A DNA stretch of 64,000 nucleotides from Chryseobacterium edaphi (GCF_025628985.1 NZ_JAOTEM010000002.1:124001-188000); one strand, 5' to 3'; shown: positions 45,469 to 53,980, counted from the first letter of the stretch. Translations and numbers: made by a program. The notes: generated by a model not told the origin, from the letters alone.

Positions 45469-46860
45469 TTATTTATCCATCCTCACAATTCGAGGTTGAA
45501 AAGTTCCGAGAATATCGACCAGTTCACTTTGCGCATTCATCACTTCATTGATGTCTTTGTACGCCATCGGTGCTTCTTCCGCATTTCCGCCCATCAAGGT
45601 GACATTTTTGAGTTTTAATTCTTTCTTAATGTCATTTTGAGTGAAACGGTTTCTGCATTCCCCTCTCGAAAAAGCCCTTCCCGCACCGTGTGAAGCCGAG
45701 TTTAGTGAATCCGGATTTCCTTTTCCACGCACGATGAAACCTTTTGCCGTCATCGAACCGGGAATCATACCCAACTCGTTTTCATTGGCCGGGGTTGCAC
45801 CTTTTCTGTGAACGATTACTTCTTTTCCGTTGTGGATTTCTTTCCACGCGAAGTTGTGATGGTTTTCGATTCTGGCTTTCACTCTTCCACCGACCGCTTT
45901 CACCAATCTTCGGTGAATATCGTTGTGACAGGCCGAGGCGTAATCTCCTGCGAGATTCATCGCTGTCCAGTATTCTAATCCGAGATGAGTATTCAAATCC
46001 AGCCAGGCGAAGTTTTGTGCTTCTTTTGGTAACGGACATTGTTCGGTCGCAACTCTTGAATAATACTGAGCGATCTCGGCTCCCAATCCACGCGAACCAC
46101 TGTGTGAGAGAATTCCGAGGTATTTTCCTTTCGGAAGATTGATTTGTTCATCATCTTCCGTAATTTCCACTTCCCCGAATTCTACAAAGTGATTTCCGCC
46201 GCCGGAACTTCCCATTTGTTTGATGGCTTTTCCTTTTAATCTTCTCAAAATCGGAATTAAACCGAACGTATCTCTGTCGAAAATCTCGTGGTCGACGTGA
46301 GATTTGTGCGTTTCGTACATCCCGAATTTGGTGTGTTCGGCAAGCGCTTTTTCATATTTATCTTTTGCGCCGTCGAGATATGAAATTGGCGTATCCAAAA
46401 TACTGAGCGACATTCTGCAGCCAATATCCATTCCGACTCAGTAAGGAATTACGGCATTTTCTACAGCCAGGACTCCACCGATTGGAAGTCCATAACCGCT
46501 GTGTGCATCGGGCATCAAAGCGCCCTGCGTTGCAATCGGCAGTTTCAATGCGGTGTACAGTTGGTTTTTCGCTTCATCTGAAATGTTGTTTCCGAAAATC
46601 TGGAATGATGCCCGATTGGTATTGAGAATTCTTTTTTCAGTTTTCTTTGATGAAAGCAAAGCTTCCGCGATTTGTCCGAAGGTTAAATCTTTCTCGAAGT
46701 TTTCCGGATTTTGATGGATTTCCTTGAGTAAAGATTTTACATAATGAATATTTTTGGTTGCAAAATTTCTCTTCATTACTTCCAAAGCGACGTTGACGCT
46801 CTGGTTGTTTGGATAGCCTAATTTTAATATATCTTTTCCTTTTAGTTTTAAATTTTCCAT
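45469..46860 (-). CDS. rtcB: RNA-splicing ligase RtcB, interrupted by an in-frame TGA (recoded or pseudogene)
   Basis: RtcB joins RNA 2',3'-cyclic phosphate and 5'-OH ends using GTP and Mn. Reading 46860 to 45469 in one frame gives 463 codons, the normal length, with a single TGA at codon 141 (46438-46440). Before it: MPDAHSGYGLPIGGVLA...VIPY; after it: VGMDIGC, containing the metal-binding Asp and Cys148. Downstream, all other active-site blocks are intact: GGNHFVEFG, HSGSRGLG, ENHHNFAW and SASHGAGRAF with the guanylylated His. A terminated product would lack all metal ligands. There is no frameshift. The gene is more GC-rich than its neighbours (33/60 in 45661-45720). It may be a recoded gene, a fresh pseudogene or a base error. 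Confidence 0.88.
46438..46440 (-). other. In-frame TGA codon within rtcB
   Basis: Minus-strand context is VIPY-TGA-VGMDIGC. Homologues, from memory, usually have Gly (or Ala/Cys) here, so GGA to TGA is one base change. An ATG (46429-46431) occurs three codons on and could restart translation. Confidence 0.9.
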
Positions 46861-46870
46861 TGTTTTTGTT

Positions 46871-47623
46871 TTAAAATTTTCGGACTTTATAGTCCTCTAA
46901 ACATTCTGCAGCTTCTGTCGCAGACATTTTGTAGTGAAAGTATTTTTTACTTTCAATCAGATCAGTTTTTTCGCCGTAGTATTTGCAGTTTCCAGATTTG
47001 CCATGAATTTTCTTATTGACTAATCCAGCGATTTTATGTTGGCTTAAATAAGAATTCAGTTCATCTATTTCTTTTTCCAAGTTGGACCGTAAAGGCTTGA
47101 AATGAGTAATCATATTGGATTTTACTCTTAAAACAAATCTCCACGGTTCGATGAATTCATAGTAAATATTATATCTTTTTCTGAACGGATTGTATTCTTC
47201 TCTTTTCAGAAAATATTGTTTCTCTCTGGTCGTCAATCCTAATTTTGGATCGTTCCATTGATATTTTGAAAGTTGAACTAATTTCTGATCTCGTATCACA
47301 TAGATTCTTCGTCCGAATTTTCTTTTCTTTTTTAAGAATTTACGGGTTTCGGAATACATTTTTGTATTGATCTTATTCAGAATTTCTTCGAAGAAATCTC
47401 CGTCTTTAGAACGTCTCACATCGTCTCTCACCACAAAGAATCTTACAAATCCTTTCTGACAGGGTTTTTCTAATGGAACTAACGGAATATTTCTTCTTAT
47501 TTCCCAAAGTTCTTTACTACGTTGATACTTTTTTCTGACCTTTTTTTCTACATCTTTTTTACTTACTCTTTTTCTGCTTCTCAGACTTCTCAATCGGGAA
47601 AACAGAAGGTTATCATTTTCCAT
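46871..47623 (-). CDS. Very basic protein of unknown function in the RtcB operon
   Basis: A 250-aa protein I do not recognise. It has no signal peptide or membrane helix. The first ~45 residues are extremely rich in Arg and Lys (FSRLRSLRSRKRVSKKDVEKKV), as in RNA- or ribosome-binding proteins. A middle part contains RFFVVRDDVRRSKDGDFFEEIL and RRIYVIRDQKLVQLSKYQWNDP; the C-terminal part has a GKSGNCKYYGEK stretch and ends AAECLEDYKVRKF. Its stop is only 10 bp before the rtcB ATG, so the two are co-transcribed. An RNA-binding or nuclease role in RNA repair is possible (inference only). Confidence 0.8.
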   Translation of the reverse strand: MENDNLLFSRLRSLRSRKRVSKKDVEKKVRKKYQRSKELWEIRRNIPLVPLEKPCQKGFVRFFVVRDDVRRSKDGDFFEEILNKINTKMYSETRKFLKKKRKFGRRIYVIRDQKLVQLSKYQWNDPKLGLTTREKQYFLKREEYNPFRKRYNIYYEFIEPWRFVLRVKSNMITHFKPLRSNLEKEIDELNSYLSQHKIAGLVNKKIHGKSGNCKYYGEKTDLIESKKYFHYKMSATEAAECLEDYKVRKF

Positions 47624-47653
47624 TAATTATAGATATTAGAGGTGATGCATCAG

Positions 47654-47707
47654 TAGTTAATCAACTATACATCACATTAAATCTTATTCAACTAATATTT
47701 TAGTTGA
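47654..47707 (-). promoter_or_regulatory. Paired inverted repeats upstream of the 250-aa gene and rtcB
   Basis: Two related palindromes: TAGTTAATCAACTA (47654-47667, 5-bp arms) and TCAACTAA-TATT-TTAGTTGA (47688-47707, 8-bp arms). The half-site TTAGTTGA or its variant occurs four times within 54 bp, 31 bp upstream of the first ATG of the operon. This looks like a regulator-binding array; no regulator gene is adjacent. Confidence 0.5.
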
Positions 47708-47756
47708 TATTGTTGCTAAAATAAATTTGACTAAATCTGTTTGGAGCTGTAAATTT

Positions 47757-47847
47757 TAGCCCCGATGGAAACGGCATCCTTTTTTTGCGTTGGCTTGAAA
47801 AAAGCGTTGGCAAAAAAGATACAGTGGACAGCGGGATTAAGCTCCTA
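47757..47847 (-). repeat. ~90-bp structured repeat element, copy 2
   Basis: Inverted copy of 45259-45354. Conserved ends are TAGCCCCGATGGAAACGGCA at 47757-47776 and CAGCGGGATTAAGCTCCTA at 47829-47847. The variable middle holds a direct repeat GCGTTGGC. With copy 1 it brackets the 250-aa gene and rtcB. It lies within the 552-bp gap 47624-48175, which also holds the operator-like repeats and a small transcription unit. Confidence 0.8.
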
Positions 47848-47894
47848 ATAAAAAAATGATTTCGGGGAAACTTGTTTGAGTTTGAAATATTGCG

Positions 47895-47930
47895 CAATAA
47901 AAAACCCGAAATCTTACGACTTCGGGTTTT
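47895..47930 (-). terminator. Terminator of the 25-codon transcription unit
   Basis: Perfect 10-bp stem AAAACCCGAA (47901-47910) with TTCGGGTTTT (47921-47930); on the minus strand it runs into TTTTTTATT. It is 22 bp past the stop of the 25-codon frame. Confidence 0.88.
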
Positions 47931-47952
47931 GATATTTCATTGTACTGTTATT

Positions 47953-48030
47953 CTAAGAATGTACCAAACCACGAAGCCTTACCACCATAAGTGGCAAATC
48001 GGAAGGAGAATTATGATCTAATTTGAACAT
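47953..48030 (-). CDS. Possible 25-aa peptide in a self-contained transcription unit
   Basis: ATG at 48030 to TAG at 47953 encodes MFKLDHNSPSDLPLMVVRLRGLVHS (shown for position; 25 residues in parts: an acidic/polar start MFKLDHNSPSD, then LPLMVVRLRGLVHS). A near-perfect promoter begins 43 nt upstream and a strong terminator lies 22 bp after the stop, so a transcript of about 170 nt is expected. The frame fills most of it. It may be a small protein, a leader peptide for the rtcB operon downstream, or part of a small RNA. The C-terminal half is hydrophobic and basic. No family recognised. Confidence 0.5.
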   Translation of the reverse strand: MFKLDHNSPSDLPLMVVRLRGLVHS

Positions 48031-48072
48031 TGCTTCGTTGTTTTTTATTTGGTTAAACTTGATTTTCAGATG

Positions 48073-48101
48073 CAAAGATAGAATAATTTTGATACTGACA
48101 A
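48073..48101 (-). promoter_or_regulatory. Consensus promoter of the 25-codon unit
   Basis: On the minus strand TTG (48099-48101), an 18-nt spacer and TATCTTTG (48073-48080): the best match to the Bacteroidota consensus in the window. Transcription should start near 48066. Confidence 0.75.
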
Positions 48102-48126
48102 ATATTTTTTGAAAAAAATTCACAAA

Positions 48127-48158
48127 AAAACCTGAACAAATATTTTCATTCAGGTTTT
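48127..48158 (-). terminator. Terminator of the stress-type gene
   Basis: Perfect 10-bp stem AAAACCTGAA (48127-48136) with TTCAGGTTTT (48149-48158), T-rich on the minus strand side, 18 bp past the stop at 48176. Confidence 0.85.
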
Positions 48159-48175
48159 ATATTGTAAAGTTTAGT

Positions 48176-48676
48176 TTAATCTTTTGAACCGAGATCATCC
48201 ATTGTATCGCTCATTCCACGTGTGTTTTGATCTGATCTTCTTTCTGAATCTAAAAAGTAGAGATTGTGTCTTGCTTTAGCAATAATCCCATTGTAAACAT
48301 CTTCCGGAAGACCTGCTGTATCAGATTTTTCTTCTCTAAAAGAAGGTTGGTTATAGATTTTTAGAGCTCCGTACTGATCCAGAATTTTTTTTGCATCCTG
48401 AGCCTCAGTAATTGTCGAAGTATAAACTACAACGTTGATTTTACCAACGCTTTCTCTGCTGTAAGCATCCAACAATTCGTTGTCACTTACGAAAACGTGA
48501 TCCCAGAAACTTCTTGTTTTTTCATCGTCTCTATAATTATCGACTGTCGACTCGTCTTCAACTGTTGATTTTGAAACAATGATATCCGCTTCGTTAAAGC
48601 CCTGATTTTTTAATCCTGATGTGATTTCCTCTGTATTGACAGTTGCCGGAAATACTGAAACTACTGTATAAGCCAT
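48176..48676 (-). CDS. General-stress-protein-like protein
   Basis: A 166-aa soluble protein. The N-terminal part (TVVSVFPATVNTEEITSGLKNQGFNEADIIVSKS) has the alpha/beta pattern of the YflT/GSP17M heat-induced stress domain found in many bacteria, in which a short hydrophobic strand is followed by a helix and an INVVVYTSTITEAQDAKKIL second unit. The C-terminal third is polar and probably disordered. It stands alone with its own terminator. The assignment is based on pattern recognition and is only moderate; no enzymatic motif is present. Confidence 0.6.
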   Translation of the reverse strand: MAYTVVSVFPATVNTEEITSGLKNQGFNEADIIVSKSTVEDESTVDNYRDDEKTRSFWDHVFVSDNELLDAYSRESVGKINVVVYTSTITEAQDAKKILDQYGALKIYNQPSFREEKSDTAGLPEDVYNGIIAKARHNLYFLDSERRSDQNTRGMSDTMDDLGSKD

Positions 48677-48744
48677 AATATTTTATTTTTTGGTTATGGC
48701 TATCAATGCAAATGGTGTGCAATTTATTGGATTCTAATCACATT

Positions 48745-50862
48745 TTAATGTAGAAACCTGTTCAAAATATCCACCGCACACTTCGGCAAATTCGTTCCCG
48801 GACCGAAAATAAAATCAGCGCCATTCGCATACAGATAGTCATAATCCTGTTGCGGAATAACTCCACCTACAACAATCGTAATATCTTCTGCTCCAAGTTT
48901 TTTTAATTCTTCAACCACCTGCGGAACCAAAGTTTTGTGTCCTGCAGCCAAAGATGAAACTCCCAAAATGTGAATATCATTTTCTACCGCCTGTTTTGCA
49001 ACCTCTTCCGGAGTCTGGAAAAGCGGAGCAACATCTACGTCAAATCCCATATCTGCAAAAGCCGTTGCAACCACTTTTGCGCCTCTGTCATGACCGTCCT
49101 GTCCCATTTTGGCAACCATTATTCTCGGACGGCGACCTTCTTCCTCCTCAAACTTTTGAGTTAGTTGAAGAGCCTGACCAAAGTATTCATTTTTACCTGC
49201 ATTCATAGCGTAAACTCCCTGTATTGTTCTGATGTTGGCTTTGTAACGTCCGAAAGTTTCTTCCATCGCATCACTCATTTCGCCCAAAGTAACTCTTCTG
49301 CGAGCAGCTTCGATACACAATGCTAAAAGATTTCCGTTTCCTGTTTTTGCGGATTCCCGGATTTCATTTAAGATTTCTTTAACAGCTCCAGAATTTCTGT
49401 TTGATTTAATTGAATCTAAACGTTCAATCTGTTTTCTTCGAACCTCGGAATTATCAATGTCTAAAATCTCCAATTGCATTTGCTTTAAACTTGATCTGAA
49501 AGAATTTACACCTATGATAAATTCTTCTCCGCTATCGATTTTCGCCTGCTTTATTGCTGAAGCTTCCTCAATTCTCATTTTCGGGATTCCTGCTTCAATG
49601 GCTTTTGTCATTCCGCCTTCTTTTTCAACTTCATCGATGAATTTCATGGCTTCTTCGATCATTTGCTGAGTCATGCTTTCAACTAAATTACTTCCTCCCA
49701 TCGGATCTACAACATCACAGATTCCGCTTTCCTGCTGAAGAATAATCTGAGTATTTCTGGCAATTTTTGCCGAATAGTCAGTCGGAAGTGCAATTGCTTC
49801 ATCTAATGCATTGGTATGCAAAGACTGAGTTCCTCCCAAAGCTGAAGATAAAGCTTCAATGGCGGTTCTTGTAATATTGTTAAATGGTTCTTGTTCCGTT
49901 AAGGACCAGCCGGAAGTCTGAGAATGTGTTCTTAATGCCAGAGATTTTGGATTTTGAGGATTAAATTGCTTCAACAGTGTCGCCCAGATATATCTTGCAG
50001 CACGCATTTTAGCAATTTCCATGAAATGATTCATCCCAATTGCCCAGAAAAATGATAATCTTGGCGCGAAATCATCGACATTCATTCCTGCTTTTATTCC
50101 TGTTCTTACATATTCCAATCCGTCTGCTAAAGTGTAAGCCATTTCCAAAACCGGCGTGGCTCCTGCTTCCTGCATGTGGTATCCAGAAATTGAAATTGAA
50201 TTGAATTTCGGAATATTTTTAGAAGTATATTCAAAAATATCAGCAATGATTTTCATCGAAGGTGTGGGCGGATAAATGTATGTATTACGCACCATAAATT
50301 CTTTCAAAATATCATTCTGAATTGTTCCCGAAAGCTTATCCTGAGAAACGCCCTGTTCTTCTGCAGCCACAATGTAGAAAGATAAAATTGGTAAAACTGC
50401 ACCATTCATCGTCATCGAAACTGAGATTTCATCTAAAGGAATTTCATTAAATAAAACTTTCATATCCTCAACAGAATCAATGGCAACTCCCGCTTTTCCA
50501 ACGTCTCCCACTACTCTTGCATGATCGGAATCATAGCCTCTGTGTGTCGCCAAATCAAACGCTACTGAAAGTCCTTTTTGTCCTGCAGCCAAGTTTCTTC
50601 TATAAAACGCATTGGATTCTTCAGCGGTAGAAAAACCTGCGTACTGACGAACGGTCCATGGTTTTTGAACGTACATTGTTGAGTAAGGACCACGAAGAAA
50701 AGGTGCAATTCCGGGAGAAGAATCGCTAATGGACTGATCTTTAATGTCCTCAGAAGTGTATTTTGATTTTAATTCAAGACCGTCTTTCTCGAACTGATAG
50801 ACTTCTAAATGTTTTTCTGATATGGTAAATTGGGGATTTTTATTTTGAATTTCCCTTCTCAT
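48745..50862 (-). CDS. scpA: Methylmalonyl-CoA mutase, large (catalytic) subunit
   Basis: A 705-aa B12 enzyme converting methylmalonyl-CoA and succinyl-CoA. The N-terminal TIM barrel shows [30 protein letters not shown] (about 56-85) and [20 protein letters not shown]. The C-terminal cobalamin domain has the base-off histidine motif [11 protein letters not shown] (about 580) and later [11 protein letters not shown] and [11 protein letters not shown]. MeaB, its GTPase chaperone, is at 41195-42178. The small subunit, often directly upstream in related genomes, is not adjacent here, so this may be paired with a distant gene or function alone. Confidence 0.95.
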   Translation of the reverse strand: MRREIQNKNPQFTISEKHLEVYQFEKDGLELKSKYTSEDIKDQSISDSSPGIAPFLRGPYSTMYVQKPWTVRQYAGFSTAEESNAFYRRNLAAGQKGLSVAFDLATHRGYDSDHARVVGDVGKAGVAIDSVEDMKVLFNEIPLDEISVSMTMNGAVLPILSFYIVAAEEQGVSQDKLSGTIQNDILKEFMVRNTYIYPPTPSMKIIADIFEYTSKNIPKFNSISISGYHMQEAGATPVLEMAYTLADGLEYVRTGIKAGMNVDDFAPRLSFFWAIGMNHFMEIAKMRAARYIWATLLKQFNPQNPKSLALRTHSQTSGWSLTEQEPFNNITRTAIEALSSALGGTQSLHTNALDEAIALPTDYSAKIARNTQIILQQESGICDVVDPMGGSNLVESMTQQMIEEAMKFIDEVEKEGGMTKAIEAGIPKMRIEEASAIKQAKIDSGEEFIIGVNSFRSSLKQMQLEILDIDNSEVRRKQIERLDSIKSNRNSGAVKEILNEIRESAKTGNGNLLALCIEAARRRVTLGEMSDAMEETFGRYKANIRTIQGVYAMNAGKNEYFGQALQLTQKFEEEEGRRPRIMVAKMGQDGHDRGAKVVATAFADMGFDVDVAPLFQTPEEVAKQAVENDIHILGVSSLAAGHKTLVPQVVEELKKLGAEDITIVVGGVIPQQDYDYLYANGADFIFGPGTNLPKCAVDILNRFLH

Positions 50863-50992
50863 GACTGTTGGTTTAAGATTTTAAAAATAAGCATTTTTGG
50901 AAGAATAAAATTGAGTATTTAAACAATTGAATATCTGAATGTTTACATTTAAGTACAAATGATAGACTCAAGGAATTCAGAAGTTTATACTA

Positions 50993-51643
50993 CTAATTAA
51001 TAAAATTATTTAAAAGGTAATCTATGCTTGATTCACCATTATAAAGCAATGTTCCCGATGGAGTTATAATCAAATTTGAGCCACACATTGCTTGTTCTTT
51101 AAAATAGTTTTCTCTAAAAAAATTATCCGAATCTTCTACAAAAGATTTAAAGTAGTCTTTTTTCCCTTTTTTCACCTTGCTATTTTTTTCGAAAATATAA
51201 AAAACATATAACTCCTGTTTATGTTTATGAAGTAATTCTCGAATTTTACCTAATTTACTTTCATTAAATTCTTTAACTGAGCGAAGTTCAGTGGATGGCC
51301 AGTTGTCATCTCTTGAAATACTGCAAATATCATTATAGTACCAAAAGTCTAGAACTATAATCGCATTCTCTGTAAAAACAGTATCAAGCTTTTTCTCTAA
51401 AATCTTTAAAGTAGCTCCATAATCTAGTTCCGGATTTGAAATTTGTCCTTTTTTTAATGTACAGATTCTTTTTTTATCTTCCATGTAATCCCAACGGTAC
51501 AAATTAAGATTTTCATTCCCCCACTTTGTATGAAATTGAGCTTCATTAATTACTTTGCCAGACTCATCTTTTGAAATTCTTTCCTGTGAAAAAACCAAAA
51601 AAGGTAAAACGATGTAAAGAACATTTAAAATTTTTTTTATCAT
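50993..51643 (-). CDS. Secreted protein of unknown function
   Basis: A 216-aa protein with an N-terminal signal peptide (KILNVLYIVLPFLVFSQ, cleavage about residue 19). The body is alpha/beta with aromatic-rich segments such as AIIVLDFWYYNDICSISRD and ELYVFYIFEKNSKVKKG, and a late MCGSNLIITPSGTLLYNGESSIDYLLNNF. The last segment resembles the thioredoxin-like TPSG..LYxGE pattern in part, but no CxxC motif is present. I do not assign a family. It is preceded by an AT-rich region and followed by a 130-bp gap before scpA. Confidence 0.65.
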   Translation of the reverse strand: MIKKILNVLYIVLPFLVFSQERISKDESGKVINEAQFHTKWGNENLNLYRWDYMEDKKRICTLKKGQISNPELDYGATLKILEKKLDTVFTENAIIVLDFWYYNDICSISRDDNWPSTELRSVKEFNESKLGKIRELLHKHKQELYVFYIFEKNSKVKKGKKDYFKSFVEDSDNFFRENYFKEQAMCGSNLIITPSGTLLYNGESSIDYLLNNFIN

Positions 51644-51724
51644 TATTGTGTTTAAATTTGAGAGGTGTACTGTGTGTAAATGATTATTTATAATATAGAT
51701 TTAGAAAACTGATTAAAAATAGAT

Positions 51725-51780
51725 ATTTCGGAACTTTTTCTTTGCCCCTTACCCTACAGGGAGGAAAAAGCTCCGAAAAT
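51725..51780. repeat. Long imperfect hairpin
   Basis: TTTCGGAACTTTTTC (from 51726) is nearly complementary to GAGGAAAAAGCTCCGAAAA (51761-51779), and the interior CCCCTT...AGGG extends the stem. It lies in the 225-bp gap between two minus-strand genes. It may be a terminator for the prolyl oligopeptidase gene or a dispersed repeat. Confidence 0.55.
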
Positions 51781-51868
51781 TTGATCAAAATTACATCCTT
51801 TAGATTAGGAAAAATCATTTTGATAAATCTGAACAAACTCTTATTGAATTTGGAAATTTTTCCACTAA

Positions 51869-53980
51869 CTATTTCCCAAGCTTTTTTATTCCCATTTCAA
51901 ATAAAGCAAAAGAAATCAAATCTGCGTTTTCGCTGATCACCTGATCGGTTGCTCTTCCTGCTCCATGACCTGCATTTTTCTCGATTCTTACCAAAATAGG
52001 ATTGGTACATTTCTGTTTTTCCTGCAGTTCTGCACCAAACTTAAATGAGTGAGCCGGAACCACTCTATCATCATGATCACTTGTGATAATCATTGTTGAC
52101 GGGTAGCAAGTTCCTGCTTTTACATTATGAACCGGAGAATATGATTTGAGGTAATCAAACATTTCTTTGTTGTCTTCTGCAGTTCCATAATCGTAAGACC
52201 AACCTGCTCCAGCAGTGAATTTGTTGTATCTCAACATATCTAAAACACCAACTCCAGGGAATGCAACCTTAGCCAAATCCGGACGCATCGTCATTGTTGC
52301 TCCAACTAAAAGTCCGCCATTGGATCTTCCTGAAAGCGCCATATATTCTTTTGAAGTGTAACCTTTGCTTTGAAGATATTCTCCAGCTGCGATGAAATCG
52401 TCAAAGACATTTTTTTTCTGCATTTTCGTTCCTGCATCGTGCCATTTTTTCCCATACTCGCCGCCTCCACGAATGTTTGGAACTGCGTAAATCCCACCAT
52501 TTTCCATCCAGATTGCATTGACTACTGAAAAAGATGGTTGCAAACTGATATTGAAACCTCCATAAGAATACAGTATCGTTGGATTTTTACCGTCAAGTTT
52601 GATCCCTTTTTTGTAATTGATCATCATTGGAACTTTTGTCCCGTCTTTTGACGTGTAGAAAACCTGTTCTGAAATATAATCTTCGGGATTAAATTTTACT
52701 TTCGGCTTCTGATAAACCTCAGATTTTCCGGTATCTGCATTAAATTTATAAGTCGTTCCCGGTGTAATATAATTGCTGAAAGAATAGTACATTTCTTTCT
52801 CTTCTTTTTTACCGCCAAAACCTCCCACATTTCCTTTTCCGGGAAGAGAAATTTCTCTGATCAATTTTCCAGTCTTATCAAATTGTTTTACCTGATCGAT
52901 TGCATCAACCATATATGTTGCAAAAAAATAACCGCCCCCTGATGAAATTCCCAATACGTTTTCTGTCTGTGGAATTACATCTTTCCAATTTTCAGGCGAA
53001 GGATTTTTAATACTTGTCTTTACCAAACGCATATTCGGAGCATCTTTGTCGGTAAATATAAAAAGATCATCGTCTTGAGTATCTACAATATTGACATTGA
53101 TGTCAAAACCTTTGTTGATCTGAACGAAGTTACCACCGTTTTTTAAATCTTTAATGTAAATTTCATTTCCATTAGTAGCATTCGCAGCGGAAATAATTAA
53201 ATATCTCTGATCTTCGGAAACTCCTGCTCCTAAATATCTTCTCGGAGTCTTATCACCTCCAAAAATCAGTTGGTCTGCAGATTGCTTTGTTCCTAATTTG
53301 TGATAGAAAACTTTATGTTTATCTGTCATCCCCGACAAAACTGTACCTTCTTTTGGTTTGTCGTAGCTTGAATAATAAAATCCTTCATCGCCTAGCCAAG
53401 AAATTCCGCTGAATTTAACATCAACAATGGTTTCATCAATTTGCTTTTTGGTGATTGCATCAATAATGATGATTTTATTCCAGTCGCTTCCTCCTTCTGA
53501 AATGGCATATGCAGCCAAATTTCCTTTTTTATTGAAAGACAAACTGGATAATGAAGTCGTTCCTTTTTCTGAAAATTTATTTGGATCTAAAAAAACTTCT
53601 GTTGTTTTGCTTTTGTTATCGGTTCTGTATAAAACTGACTGCGCCTGAAGTCCGTTGTTTTTGTAATAATAAGTATAATTTCCTTCTTTGAAAGGCGCGC
53701 CAATCTTTTCGTAATTCCAAATATCAGTTAACTGTTTTTTGATTTGCTCTCTAAAAGGAATTTTTGACAAGTAATTCTGACTGTAAGCCACTTCTTCGTC
53801 TACCCATTTTCTAGTTGGTTCAGAGTCGTTTTCTAAATCTCTGTAAGGATCTGCAACAGCAGTTCCGAAGTATGTATCGGTTTGATTTCCTTTTACTGCT
53901 TTAGGATAATTCATTTTTTGAGAATAAAATGTAGCTGAAAACAATACTCCAGCTGTTAATAAGATTGGTTTGAAATTCAT
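51869..53980 (-). CDS. Secreted prolyl oligopeptidase (family S9A)
   Basis: A 703-aa periplasmic or secreted peptidase that cleaves after proline in short peptides. Signal peptide to about residue 20 (GVLFSATFYSQ). A seven-bladed beta-propeller (about 90-420) covers the C-terminal alpha/beta-hydrolase catalytic domain. The nucleophile is Ser553 in GRSNGG, the Asp is in SDHDDRVVPAHS and the His in NAGHGAGR. YSYGGF and the RGGGEYG loop are family landmarks. I start at 53980, which gives a proper signal peptide, rather than at the frame opening at 54055. Confidence 0.93.
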   Translation of the reverse strand: MNFKPILLTAGVLFSATFYSQKMNYPKAVKGNQTDTYFGTAVADPYRDLENDSEPTRKWVDEEVAYSQNYLSKIPFREQIKKQLTDIWNYEKIGAPFKEGNYTYYYKNNGLQAQSVLYRTDNKSKTTEVFLDPNKFSEKGTTSLSSLSFNKKGNLAAYAISEGGSDWNKIIIIDAITKKQIDETIVDVKFSGISWLGDEGFYYSSYDKPKEGTVLSGMTDKHKVFYHKLGTKQSADQLIFGGDKTPRRYLGAGVSEDQRYLIISAANATNGNEIYIKDLKNGGNFVQINKGFDINVNIVDTQDDDLFIFTDKDAPNMRLVKTSIKNPSPENWKDVIPQTENVLGISSGGGYFFATYMVDAIDQVKQFDKTGKLIREISLPGKGNVGGFGGKKEEKEMYYSFSNYITPGTTYKFNADTGKSEVYQKPKVKFNPEDYISEQVFYTSKDGTKVPMMINYKKGIKLDGKNPTILYSYGGFNISLQPSFSVVNAIWMENGGIYAVPNIRGGGEYGKKWHDAGTKMQKKNVFDDFIAAGEYLQSKGYTSKEYMALSGRSNGGLLVGATMTMRPDLAKVAFPGVGVLDMLRYNKFTAGAGWSYDYGTAEDNKEMFDYLKSYSPVHNVKAGTCYPSTMIITSDHDDRVVPAHSFKFGAELQEKQKCTNPILVRIEKNAGHGAGRATDQVISENADLISFALFEMGIKKLGK

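Noticed and set aside
45744..46142. Open frames of 85-132 codons on both strands inside rtcB
   Set aside because: They are shadows of the GC-rich rtcB frame; their translations have no domain or promoter, and rtcB itself has full family motifs.
46395..46437. A bacterial SECIS-like hairpin just after the TGA
   Set aside because: I searched the next ~40 nt by eye and found only a weak GUAU/AUAC stem; no convincing apical GU loop. Not strong enough to claim selenocysteine.
46431..46460. A programmed frameshift in rtcB
   Set aside because: The frames before and after the TGA are the same, so a shift would not restore reading; only readthrough, recoding or restart is consistent.
47624..47756. 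A TAnnTTTG promoter directly ahead of the 250-aa gene
   Set aside because: No good box was found in this stretch, so the operon may rely on the upstream promoter at 48073-48101 or on an activator.
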